From UBA4675 sp964601265 (GTDB lineage Bacteria; Bacillota; Clostridia; Christensenellales; Borkfalkiaceae), in NCBI GenBank assembly GCA_964601265.1, contig CAZRMT010000022.1, forward strand, positions 1 through 21,566: a stretch of 21,566 nt of DNA. The letters run 5' to 3'. The notes under the pieces are model-generated. The model saw only the letters and a program-made list of their open reading frames with translations. It searched no databases and had not been told where the DNA came from. The translations under genes and the position numbers were made by a program. Within the stretch, counting starts at the first letter, position 1; the number at the start of each line of letters is the position of its first letter. Below are positions 7,666 through 14,204 of the stretch, piece after piece.

Positions 7666-7689
7666 AACCGCCCGAATTTTCGAGCGGTT
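7666..7689 (-). other. Hairpin between efp and the SDR gene
   Basis: AACCGCCCG-AATTTT-CGAGCGGTT pairs over 9 bp. The one imperfect pair becomes a G-U wobble in minus-strand RNA and a C-A mismatch in plus-strand RNA, so it fits a minus-strand transcript. The U-run lies 5' of it rather than 3', so it is not an ordinary terminator. It could be an RNA-processing or stability element separating efp from downstream genes. Confidence 0.5.
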
Positions 7690-7697
7690 TAAAAAAA

Positions 7698-8258
7698 TTA
7701 TTTCTTTACTCTTTCCATATATTCGCCCGTTCTCGTGTCGATTCTTATCATATCGCCTTCGTTTACGAACATAGGAACTTGAATGGTAATACCCGTTTCG
7801 ATTTTAGCGTTTTTAGTAGCGTTGGTAGCCGTGTTACCCGCAACGCCGGGTTCTGCTTCCGTTACCAAAAGCTCTACGAAGTTTTCGGGGTCTACGCTGA
7901 AAGCTTGTCCCTTGTAGGATTTTACCGTAACGTAATCGTTTTCTTTAATGTACTTTAACGCTTCTTCTACTTGGTCGAAGTTTAAAGGAGTCATATTGAA
8001 CTCGTCGTCCATAAAGTAATAGAAATCTCCGTCGCTGTACGAATATTGCATTTTCTTGGTTTCTATAACTGCGTTTTCAAATTTTTCGGAAGGGTTAAAA
8101 GTTTGTTCCAAAACCGCGCCCGTAACGATGTTTTTAAGTCTTGTTCTGACGAAAGCCGCACCCTTACCCGGTTTTACGTGTTGGAATTCGACTACCTGAT
8201 AAATCTTTCCGTCGTATTCGATAGTAACGCCCTTTCTTACGTCTCCTGCTAATACCAT
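7698..8258 (-). CDS. efp: Translation elongation factor P
   Basis: 186 residues, the standard EF-P length, with three beta-barrel domains. The tip of domain I is HVKPGKGAAFVRT with Lys32 at the position that reaches the peptidyl-transferase centre and is modified in many bacteria. The C-terminal signature TGITIQVPMFVNEGDMIRID-type sequence is intact. EF-P relieves ribosome stalling at proline stretches. AAGGAGA lies 8 bases from the ATG. It follows pepP by 29 bases, a common gene pairing in Firmicutes. No epmA/epmB-type modification gene is in view. Confidence 0.97.
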   Translation of the reverse strand: MVLAGDVRKGVTIEYDGKIYQVVEFQHVKPGKGAAFVRTRLKNIVTGAVLEQTFNPSEKFENAVIETKKMQYSYSDGDFYYFMDDEFNMTPLNFDQVEEALKYIKENDYVTVKSYKGQAFSVDPENFVELLVTEAEPGVAGNTATNATKNAKIETGITIQVPMFVNEGDMIRIDTRTGEYMERVKK

Positions 8259-8287
8259 AAATGTTCTCCTTGAAAATTAAGTTTATT

Positions 8288-9313
8288 TTATTCAATGATT
8301 TTAAGCTTTTTGTCTAACGAATAAAAATCATTGACTTTTCCGTTTTTAAGATACACCGTATCTTCTAACCTTATCCCGAACTTGCCCTCTAAATAGCACC
8401 CCGGTTCTATCGTAAACACGTTGCCGTTTTGCAAAACTTCTTTACCGTTTTTCCTTAAATACGGTCTTTCGTGTATATTTATTCCTACCCCGTGCCCTAG
8501 CGAATGGGTAAAAGGTAAATTATCTTTTTCTAAAATATCACGGGCTAGTTTATCCGCTTCACCGCACGTTTGCCCTGCGGTTATGTTGTTATAAGCGTTA
8601 AAAAACGCGTCGTAAACCGAACTATACGCCCCGTAAAAATCTAAGTCGGGCTTTCCGTAAAAAACCGTCCTAGTAAAGTCCGAACAGTAACCGTTATACA
8701 CGCAACCTATATCGAATAAGACGGCTTGCCCGCTTTTTAGTTTCGTATCCCCCGTTTTATGGTGAGGAATAGCGCTGTTTTCGCCAAACGCCACAATCGG
8801 CTCGAACGAGGTTTTTTCCGCTCCTTTTTTTAAAAATCGGTAAATTATTTCCGATTGCAACTCTCTTTCGCTTACGCCCTCTTTGATATAGGGCAAAACC
8901 TCTAAAAAGGTTTCTTCCGTAATTAAACACGCCTTTGAAATAAGCTCTAATTCTCTTGCTTTTTTTACGACTTGTTCGTCCTCTAAACAAGCGGATATAT
9001 CGCGTAAAGAGGAACAGCATTTTCTCAAGTAACCGCTTTGTTTAAGCGAAGTTCTTTCGTAGTCAACGCCGATTTTTTTGATTTTCTTTTTTTCGACGTA
9101 TTCCTTTAAAAATTCGCTTCCGCCTAAAACGGCTTTAAAACCCGTGCCGTATAACGCTTTTTCACAGGCGTGAAAATATCGCATATCGGTTAAAAGAAGT
9201 TTTTCCTCTTCCGTAATTATTACCGTTGCGTCTTCCGCAAAAAAACCCGTTAAGTAAAATATTTGCTTTTCGTCGGTGATAATTACCGCATCGTAATCCT
9301 TAAACGAAAACAT
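8288..9313 (-). CDS. pepP: Xaa-Pro aminopeptidase (M24B family)
   Basis: 341 residues: a creatinase-like N-terminal domain (about 1-120) and a pita-bread metallopeptidase domain. All five dinuclear metal ligands are visible: Asp201, Asp212 (SDFTRT), His274 (SLGHGVG), Glu303 (TIEPG) and Glu317 (RLED). It removes N-terminal residues preceding proline in the cytoplasm. It is first in the run pepP-efp and could equally be named pepQ-like. Its promoter puts the transcript start about 3 bases before the ATG, with no ribosome-binding site, so translation is probably leaderless. Confidence 0.92.
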   Translation of the reverse strand: MFSFKDYDAVIITDEKQIFYLTGFFAEDATVIITEEEKLLLTDMRYFHACEKALYGTGFKAVLGGSEFLKEYVEKKKIKKIGVDYERTSLKQSGYLRKCCSSLRDISACLEDEQVVKKARELELISKACLITEETFLEVLPYIKEGVSERELQSEIIYRFLKKGAEKTSFEPIVAFGENSAIPHHKTGDTKLKSGQAVLFDIGCVYNGYCSDFTRTVFYGKPDLDFYGAYSSVYDAFFNAYNNITAGQTCGEADKLARDILEKDNLPFTHSLGHGVGINIHERPYLRKNGKEVLQNGNVFTIEPGCYLEGKFGIRLEDTVYLKNGKVNDFYSLDKKLKIIE

Positions 9314-9322
9314 ACTTTAATT

Positions 9323-9351
9323 ATAATATCATACTTTGTTAAATTAGTCAA
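9323..9351 (-). promoter_or_regulatory. Promoter of pepP (leaderless-type)
   Basis: On the minus strand: TTGACT (9346-9351), a 17-base spacer, and TATTAT (9323-9328). Only 9 bases separate the -10 from the ATG at 9313, so the mRNA leader would be about 3 bases. Confidence 0.7.
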
Positions 9352-9425
9352 TCTTTAAAACGCAATTACTCTTATTTTCTGCTTCGTTCGGCGTTTTTTA
9401 GATGCTTTTCGACAAAAAAAGACTT

Positions 9426-10970
9426 TTATTGCCCTTTTACGTCGAAAATTTTATCGCATATATCCATAGCGAAATCTTCTTCGTGGCTGACGAGTATCAA
9501 CGCCCCGTCGTAGGCAATAAGCGCCTCTTTTAACGCTTTTTTGGCTATTATATCGAGGTGGTTGGTCGGCTCGTCCAAAATCAAAATATTAGAGGGCTTT
9601 TGTTCGAGCACCGCAAGTTTTACCCTTACTTGCTCTCCGCCCGACATTTTGTTTAACGGTTTTATCGCTAAATCCCCTTTAATTCCGACTTTCGCTAAAT
9701 TGCTCCGCTGAACTTTTTGCGTTAGAGAGGGAAAACGCGAACTATAATACCCCGTCGCCGAAAGATTGGGATTGTCGAATACAAGCTCTTGCTCCAAATA
9801 AGCTATTTTGCTTTCTAAATGAAAACGAAATTTGCCTTTTAATGCGGGAATTAACCCCGTAAGCGTTTTTATAAGCGTGGTTTTACCCACCCCGTTAGTT
9901 CCCCTTATCCATAGCTTGGTTTGAGAGTTCATTGTAAAGTTTAACGGTGGTAAAATCGCTTTATTATAGCCTATTTCTAGGTTTTCGACAATCAAAAATT
10001 CCTTTGCGTTTACGGGAACGTACGGGAAAGAAAATTTTGCCTCGTAAACGGTTACGGGTTTTTCCATAACGTCAATTCTGTCAAGCATTTTCTTTCTTGC
10101 GTTAGCCATACCCGCGGTCGCCGCGCGAGCTTTGTTTTTGTCGATATACGTCTGCAATTTTTTTATTTCCGCTTGCTGACGGTTATAGTCTTCCTCGTAC
10201 TGACGGGCAACCATTTCCCTTTGAACCAAATACTGCTGATAGTTTCCGTTATACTTCCGTATTCCGCCGTTTTCGATACTGATAACACACTTGCAAACGG
10301 CGTCTAAAAACTTGGTGTCGTGCGAAATAACCAAAAAGGTCTTTTTAAAGCCCGTTAAATATTTTATAAGCCAGTCGACGTGCTCCACGTCCAAAAAGTT
10401 GGTAGGCTCGTCCAAAAGCATAACGTCGGGATATTCGAGCAAGAGTTTGGTGAGCATAAGTTTTGCCCTTTCCCCGCCCGAAAGCTTGCCTATCAGTTTA
10501 TCGTACCCGAACGAGGCTACTCCTAGCCCCGAGGCGACTTTTTTTATTTTGGAATCAAGCTCGTAGTAGCCCTCTTCTTCTAATTCTTCGCCTAATCTCG
10601 AAGCCTTTTTTATAAGCTCGTCGAGTTCTTCGCCCTCGGCAGAACACGTTTGCTCGTACAAACTCTCCATTTTTGCGTTTTTTTCGTGCAAGTAAGAAAA
10701 GGCGTCGGACAAATATTCCATTACCGTCAAGCTTCCGTCCAAAGAGGCAAACTGGTCTAAATAACCCCAACGGATATTGTGCGATTTTAAAATTTCGCCC
10801 TCGTCTTGCGACAAATTCCCCGCCAATATGTTGATAAACGTCGATTTTCCCGCCCCGTTTAACCCGACTATTCCGCAATGCTCGCCGTTGTTTATTTGCA
10901 AGCTTGCGTTTTTAAATAAAAATCTGTCGTCGTAGCGGTGCGTTAAATTTCTTATCTCTAAAATACTCAT
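9426..10970 (-). CDS. ABC-F family ATPase (ribosome-associated)
   Basis: 514 residues with two ATPase domains and no membrane segments. Domain 1: GLNGAGKST, LSGGE, LLDEPTNFLD. A long charged linker (roughly 235-300, rich in Gln, Lys and Arg) corresponds to the arm that reaches the ribosomal P-site tRNA. Domain 2: GTNGVGKTT, MSGGE, LILDEPTNHLD. Both catalytic Glu residues are present. ABC-F proteins act on stalled ribosomes, and some give antibiotic resistance; the subgroup cannot be told here. I start at the ATG at 10970 (MSILEIRN). The in-frame TTG at 11006 lies inside the -35 box and would put the promoter within the gene. No Shine-Dalgarno is present. Confidence 0.9.
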   Translation of the reverse strand: MSILEIRNLTHRYDDRFLFKNASLQINNGEHCGIVGLNGAGKSTFINILAGNLSQDEGEILKSHNIRWGYLDQFASLDGSLTVMEYLSDAFSYLHEKNAKMESLYEQTCSAEGEELDELIKKASRLGEELEEEGYYELDSKIKKVASGLGVASFGYDKLIGKLSGGERAKLMLTKLLLEYPDVMLLDEPTNFLDVEHVDWLIKYLTGFKKTFLVISHDTKFLDAVCKCVISIENGGIRKYNGNYQQYLVQREMVARQYEEDYNRQQAEIKKLQTYIDKNKARAATAGMANARKKMLDRIDVMEKPVTVYEAKFSFPYVPVNAKEFLIVENLEIGYNKAILPPLNFTMNSQTKLWIRGTNGVGKTTLIKTLTGLIPALKGKFRFHLESKIAYLEQELVFDNPNLSATGYYSSRFPSLTQKVQRSNLAKVGIKGDLAIKPLNKMSGGEQVRVKLAVLEQKPSNILILDEPTNHLDIIAKKALKEALIAYDGALILVSHEEDFAMDICDKIFDVKGQ

Positions 10971-10976
10971 AAGAAT

Positions 10977-11006
10977 AATATACTTTATTTTTACAAAATA
11001 AGTCAA
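10977..11006 (-). promoter_or_regulatory. Promoter of the ABC-F gene (leaderless-type)
   Basis: TTGACT (11001-11006), an 18-base spacer and TATATT (10977-10982) on the minus strand. Exactly 6 bases lie between the -10 and the ATG, which places the transcript start on the A of the start codon. It is back-to-back with the plus-strand promoter at 11015. Confidence 0.65.
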
Positions 11007-11014
11007 CGAATAAA

Positions 11015-11043
11015 TTGAAAAAAGCCGTTTTTTGTGCTACAAT
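11015..11043 (+). promoter_or_regulatory. Promoter of the small membrane-protein gene
   Basis: TTGAAA (11015-11020), a 17-base spacer and TACAAT (11038-11043). It gives a leader of about 45 bases before the ATG at 11097. A small hairpin, AAAGG-TATTTTT-CCTTT, lies in that leader. Confidence 0.65.
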
Positions 11044-11096
11044 AACTTTTAATAAAGGTATTTTTCCTTTAAAAATAACTTTTCGGACGGTACAAT

Positions 11097-11540
11097 ATGA
11101 AAAAATACAGGTTTAAATATTCGATTTTTGCGATAGTGTTAATCTCCGTTTGTATGGCGGGGTGCGTTTTTTGTATGGTTTGGAACGCAATAAAAATGAT
11201 TAAATCGCCTTTTGACGAATACAACGCTTCTTACACGCTTGCGATTTTGTTTTCGTTCGTGGTGCTTTTGGCGTTTGCCTCCGCCTTATCCTTTGCCTTT
11301 TATACGGTAAAAGACAATAAAATATTTTTGAGAATAAGCATTATAAACACGGGAACGCCGTTAGATACGGTTACCGAGATAGTACGCTTCCCCGAAGAAA
11401 AACGCTTGTCTATAATTTTTAAGGACGGACAATATTCAAACATAGTAATCTCGCCCGAAAAATTCGACGAATTTATAGAAGAAATTAAAAAAACAGCGAA
11501 ACATATCACGGTTCGTGTTTGCTCTGACGAAACGAAATAA
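11097..11540 (+). CDS. Small two-TM membrane protein with PH-like cytoplasmic tail (hypothetical)
   Basis: 147 residues. Two hydrophobic segments (about 9-33 and 46-71) are followed by a soluble tail (72-147). The tail alternates short beta strands (KIFLRISI, LSIIFKDGQYSNIVIS) and ends in a helix (PEKFDEFIEEIKKTA), the layout of bacterial PH-like membrane proteins. I do not recognise the family for certain. The ribosome site is weak (GGACGG). It lies between the ABC-F gene, which it diverges from, and the WYL-type gene 77 bases downstream. It has its own promoter. Function is unknown. Confidence 0.65.
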   Translation: MKKYRFKYSIFAIVLISVCMAGCVFCMVWNAIKMIKSPFDEYNASYTLAILFSFVVLLAFASALSFAFYTVKDNKIFLRISIINTGTPLDTVTEIVRFPEEKRLSIIFKDGQYSNIVISPEKFDEFIEEIKKTAKHITVRVCSDETK

Positions 11541-11541
11541 A

Positions 11542-11607
11542 ATTTTGTATGACAAAATGTCCGTTTTGATGAAAACACGCACTTTTAATACTTTTTGTCA
11601 AGCAAAA
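11542..11607. promoter_or_regulatory. Three consecutive inverted repeats before the WYL-type gene
   Basis: Three perfect inverted repeats follow one another: ATTTTGT-ATG-ACAAAAT (11542-11558), GTTTT-GATG-AAAAC (11563-11576) and TTTTG-TCAAG-CAAAA (11593-11607). All share a TTTTG/CAAAA-like core. The last overlaps the ribosome site AAAGGAGA (11605-11612). They may be operators for the following regulator or RNA hairpins that mask the ribosome site. Confidence 0.45.
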
Positions 11608-11617
11608 GGAGAAAATT

Positions 11618-12823
11618 ATGATAACTCAAAAAATGATTGACAAGGCGTTACCCGACGACGTACACGACGGGGGAATTTCTAACGTAAAATGGATTGAAGA
11701 CAATCTTTATATCAGTATAAAACCTTGCGAGAAAAAAGAGATTTTTTTGCGTTTCGGCGGTGTTACTTGGATAAGAAGCTTGTGCGACGACAATCACAAC
11801 TGCTACCTAAAAGATACGCCCTACGAAATGTATCCGATTATCCATAGAGTAAATCTTAACACAAATTTCGTAAAGTACGTTTGTTACGGTTTTTTAGACG
11901 ACGTAACCGTTCACGAAGACGGCGTGGTTTTTGTAAATCAAATATTCTTTTTCCCTTGTTCGTCGATTGAAAGAATGGAAAAACAAGCGTTTAAAAACGC
12001 ATTAAAGCAATACAAAAAACCGCCCGCTTTCGATTTAGACCAAGGAAAATTAAGTGTAAGAGTAAGCGAAAGCGTTCACCGTCAAATTTTAGTCGACGCC
12101 GAAAATTTTAACTTTATAAAAGACAACGGCGAAAACAACTTAAACGCATTTTTAAACCGACTTTTACCCGAACTAATCGAATACCGCACGCAAAAACGCA
12201 ATAGCCTAAGAAATTTTTGGGAAAATAATTTTAGACAATGTATAAAGGAAAACTATCAAGAAGAAGTTTTTTCGATTTTAGACGATTTATTCGATACGGT
12301 GTATTTTAGCGATAAAGAATTTTATCACCGCAAAACTTTACATTTTAGGTTGTCAAAATCGAATATACTTTCTCTGCAAGGATTTTTTGACGAATTAGAA
12401 CGCAATAATCAAAACAAAACCACTTATTTACGTAACCTTTTTAACGAATACGCATATATGAAATTAGAGCAACGGGAATTGCTTTGTTTTAAAGAGGAAT
12501 ACTTGTCTTTGTCTTGGGCAATAAACCACAATCTTTCGGTTAACGTCGAGTGCGACGGCAAAGAATACACCTTGCTTCCTTTTGCGTTGCCACTAAACTA
12601 CCAAGACGGCTCAACTTACCTTATTGCAACTCAAATAAAAAATCCCAACGTATGCAACGCCTTTAAACTTTGTTCGATTAGAAACGTAATGATTCTCGAT
12701 TTTGAAGAAACATCACGTAAACACGACGAGAAAACGGCGGAAAAACTTGCGTATATAATAAATAACGTCGATTATTCAAGTACGACGGAGTTCCTTTTAA
12801 ATAAAATAGATTTAAACGATTAA
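11618..12823 (+). CDS. WYL-domain-type putative transcriptional regulator with unrecognised N-terminal domain
   Basis: 401 residues, with AAAGGAGA 6 bases upstream of the ATG. Residues 296-362 (LSLSWAINHNLSVNV, then PFALPLNYQDGSTYLIAT and AFKLCSIRNVMIL) fit the WYL ligand-sensing fold: start helix, beta strands, the YL after the turn and the final FxLxxIxxV. Before it are two related segments resembling ribbon-helix-helix DNA-binding units: KLSVRVSESVHRQILVDAE to about 190, and LHFRLSKSN to about 285. The first 135 residues are beta-rich and match nothing I know. WYL proteins often control defence or stress genes by sensing nucleic acids or nucleotides, so this may regulate its accessory neighbours or itself. 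It ends at a strong terminator. Confidence 0.65.
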   Translation: MITQKMIDKALPDDVHDGGISNVKWIEDNLYISIKPCEKKEIFLRFGGVTWIRSLCDDNHNCYLKDTPYEMYPIIHRVNLNTNFVKYVCYGFLDDVTVHEDGVVFVNQIFFFPCSSIERMEKQAFKNALKQYKKPPAFDLDQGKLSVRVSESVHRQILVDAENFNFIKDNGENNLNAFLNRLLPELIEYRTQKRNSLRNFWENNFRQCIKENYQEEVFSILDDLFDTVYFSDKEFYHRKTLHFRLSKSNILSLQGFFDELERNNQNKTTYLRNLFNEYAYMKLEQRELLCFKEEYLSLSWAINHNLSVNVECDGKEYTLLPFALPLNYQDGSTYLIATQIKNPNVCNAFKLCSIRNVMILDFEETSRKHDEKTAEKLAYIINNVDYSSTTEFLLNKIDLND

Positions 12824-12851
12824 CTATTACACCTTTAAATAGACGTGTTTT

Positions 12852-12883
12852 ACGGCGTGGAAATTTCCACGCCGTTATTTTTT
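12852..12883 (+). terminator. Rho-independent terminator of the WYL-type gene
   Basis: A perfect 12-bp palindrome, ACGGCGTGGAAA with TTTCCACGCCGT (12852-12875), is followed by TATTTTTT on the plus strand. There is no T-run on the minus-strand side. Confidence 0.93.
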
Positions 12884-12938
12884 GAGATTGTAAAAAATTA
12901 GATTTTATATGAATAAATAATATTTTTTTATTGAAAAT

Positions 12939-13031
12939 TTATTCAAGCGTAACCGAACGCTCATTAAGCGCCTTGCGAATTTTCGTAAAGGCGGTTTTTT
13001 CTAGCCGAGATACGTACGAACGGGATATTTT
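12939..13031 (-). pseudogene. Displaced 3' end of sigK (last 30 codons and stop), left junction of an islet
   Basis: These 93 bases align without gaps to the end of sigK (14112-14204) with four mismatches. They encode the same 30 residues (KISRSYVSRLEK to VTLE) plus the stop. All four differences are silent third-base changes (CTT/CTA, GTT/GTC, CTT/CTG, GTA/GTG). The longest identical run is 44 bases (12967-13010). Similarity stops sharply at 13032. There is no start or upstream part of a sigma factor here, so it is a tail fragment. The rest of the 12824-13183 gap holds the WYL terminator and the Fic promoter region. Confidence 0.9.
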
Positions 13032-13090
13032 AACCAAGGACTTTACACCTTTTATAACAGAAATTTTTAAGTAAAAATAATACAATAAAG

Positions 13091-13104
13091 TTCCGATATG
13101 GGAA
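13091..13104 (+). promoter_or_regulatory. Putative operator 1 of the Fic gene
   Basis: TTCCGATATGGGAA, a TTCC-N6-GGAA dyad, lies 20 bases upstream of the -35. It matches the site at 13133 in 12 of 14 positions; the start points are exactly 42 bases apart, about four helical turns. Confidence 0.55.
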
Positions 13105-13123
13105 ATTTTATAATAAAAAATTG

Positions 13124-13152
13124 TTGACAAATTTCCGATAAAGGAACATAAT
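13124..13152 (+). promoter_or_regulatory. Promoter of the Fic gene
   Basis: TTGACA (13124-13129), a 17-base spacer and CATAAT (13147-13152). Operator 2 occupies the last 14 bases of the spacer, directly against the -10. The leader is about 25 bases. Confidence 0.8.
13133..13146 (+). promoter_or_regulatory. Putative operator 2 of the Fic gene, inside the promoter spacer
   Basis: TTCCGATAAAGGAA, the second TTCC-N6-GGAA dyad, sits between the -35 and -10 boxes, where a bound protein would block RNA polymerase. The helix-turn-helix at the start of the Fic protein is the obvious candidate binder. Confidence 0.6.
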
Positions 13153-13183
13153 AATAGTGTAAAAACGGTTTTAAGGAGTGAAA

Positions 13184-14074
13184 ATGAATTATTTTAGCGT
13201 TGCGGAAATTGCAAAAAAGTGGAACGTTTCCGAAAGAATGGTCAGAAATTACTGCAAGCAAGGCAAAATTAAAGGGGCTTTTTTAAAGGGAAAAACTTGG
13301 ATTATTCCCGCAGACGCAGTAAAACCCGAAAGGGAGAAAAAAAAGCCTTTTAGCGACAACACTTTACTCAACGTTTTAAAAGAACAAAAAAGTATGAAAT
13401 TAAAAGGCGGAATATACCATAAAACGCAAATCGAGTTAACGTATAACTCTAACCATATAGAAGGTAGTACTTTATCGCACGAACAAACGCAGTTTATTTT
13501 CGAAACAAACACAATCGGTATGCAAAAGGAAACAATCAACGTTGACGACCTTGTAGAAACGGCTAACCACTTTAAATGCGTAGACTACGTTATCGACAGC
13601 GCAAAAAAACCGCTAAACGAAAATATGATTAAACTTTTACACTTCACCCTAAAAAACGGAACAAGCGACAGCAGAAAAGAATGGTTTAACGTGGGAGAAT
13701 ACAAAAAACTCCCCAACGAGGTGGGCGGAAAAGAAACTTGTTCGCCCGCAAACGTAAAAACGGAAATAAAAAAGCTACTAGCCGACTATAACAATTTAAC
13801 GCAAAAAACTTTTGAACAAATTTTAGAATTTCACGTCCGTTTTGAAAGTATACACCCTTTTCAAGACGGAAACGGTCGCGTAGGCAGACTTATTATGTTT
13901 AAAGAATGTTTGGCAAACAATATCGTTCCCTTTATCGTAGACGAAGAGCATAAATTTTACTACTATCGAGGAATTAAAGAATGGAAAAACGAAAAAGGCT
14001 ATTTAACCGACACTTGCCTGTCTTGTCAAGATAAATACAAAACTTGGCTGGACTATTTTAAGATAGAATACTAA
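13184..14074 (+). CDS. Fic-domain protein with N-terminal excisionase-type HTH (putative AMP-transferase, self-inhibited class)
   Basis: 296 residues from the ATG at 13184, which has AAGGAG 5 bases upstream; an in-frame GTG at 13178 overlaps that site and is rejected. Residues 1-48 (SVAEIAKKWNVSERMVRNYC to WIIPADAV) are an excisionase/MerR-like helix-turn-helix. Residues 89-94 (SNHIEG) fit the inhibitory motif [S/T]xxxE[G/N] placed before the Fic core, which marks an auto-inhibited Fic protein needing no separate antitoxin. The active-site motif HPFQDGNGRVGR (224-235) is complete, so transfer of AMP from ATP to a protein hydroxyl is expected; the target is unknown. It is the only gene between the two sigK tails and points opposite to sigK. 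The HTH and twin upstream sites suggest autoregulation. Confidence 0.9.
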   Translation: MNYFSVAEIAKKWNVSERMVRNYCKQGKIKGAFLKGKTWIIPADAVKPEREKKKPFSDNTLLNVLKEQKSMKLKGGIYHKTQIELTYNSNHIEGSTLSHEQTQFIFETNTIGMQKETINVDDLVETANHFKCVDYVIDSAKKPLNENMIKLLHFTLKNGTSDSRKEWFNVGEYKKLPNEVGGKETCSPANVKTEIKKLLADYNNLTQKTFEQILEFHVRFESIHPFQDGNGRVGRLIMFKECLANNIVPFIVDEEHKFYYYRGIKEWKNEKGYLTDTCLSCQDKYKTWLDYFKIEY

Positions 14075-14111
14075 TTTTTAAGTGTCTAAAACTTAACGGA
14101 CTTATTAAAGC

Positions 14112-14204
14112 TTATTCTAGCGTGACCGAACGCTCATTCAGCGCCTTGCGAATTTTCGTAAAGGCGGTTTTTTCTAGCCGAGACACGTACGAACGGGATA
14201 TTTT
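14112..14204 (-). repeat. Intact copy of the sigK 3'-end repeat, right junction of the islet
   Basis: The last 31 codons of sigK, repeated at 12939-13031 in the same orientation, 1173 bases away. Similarity is 89 of 93 bases and also continues weakly a few bases beyond the stop codon. The Fic gene is enclosed between the copies. Confidence 0.9.

Noticed and set aside
9314..9425. Terminator between the ABC-F gene and pepP
   Set aside because: T-runs are present, but I find no convincing stem next to them on the minus strand; the ABC-F transcript may read into the pepP promoter region.
12939..13130. Small independent gene on the minus strand encoding the sigK-like C-terminus
   Set aside because: The first half of the frame is unrelated low-complexity translation without a ribosome site; only the sigK tail is meaningful, so it is a displaced fragment.
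12939..14204. A complete skin-type element
   Set aside because: There is no recombinase, sigK is not interrupted at its 3' part, and the islet is only about 1.2 kb.
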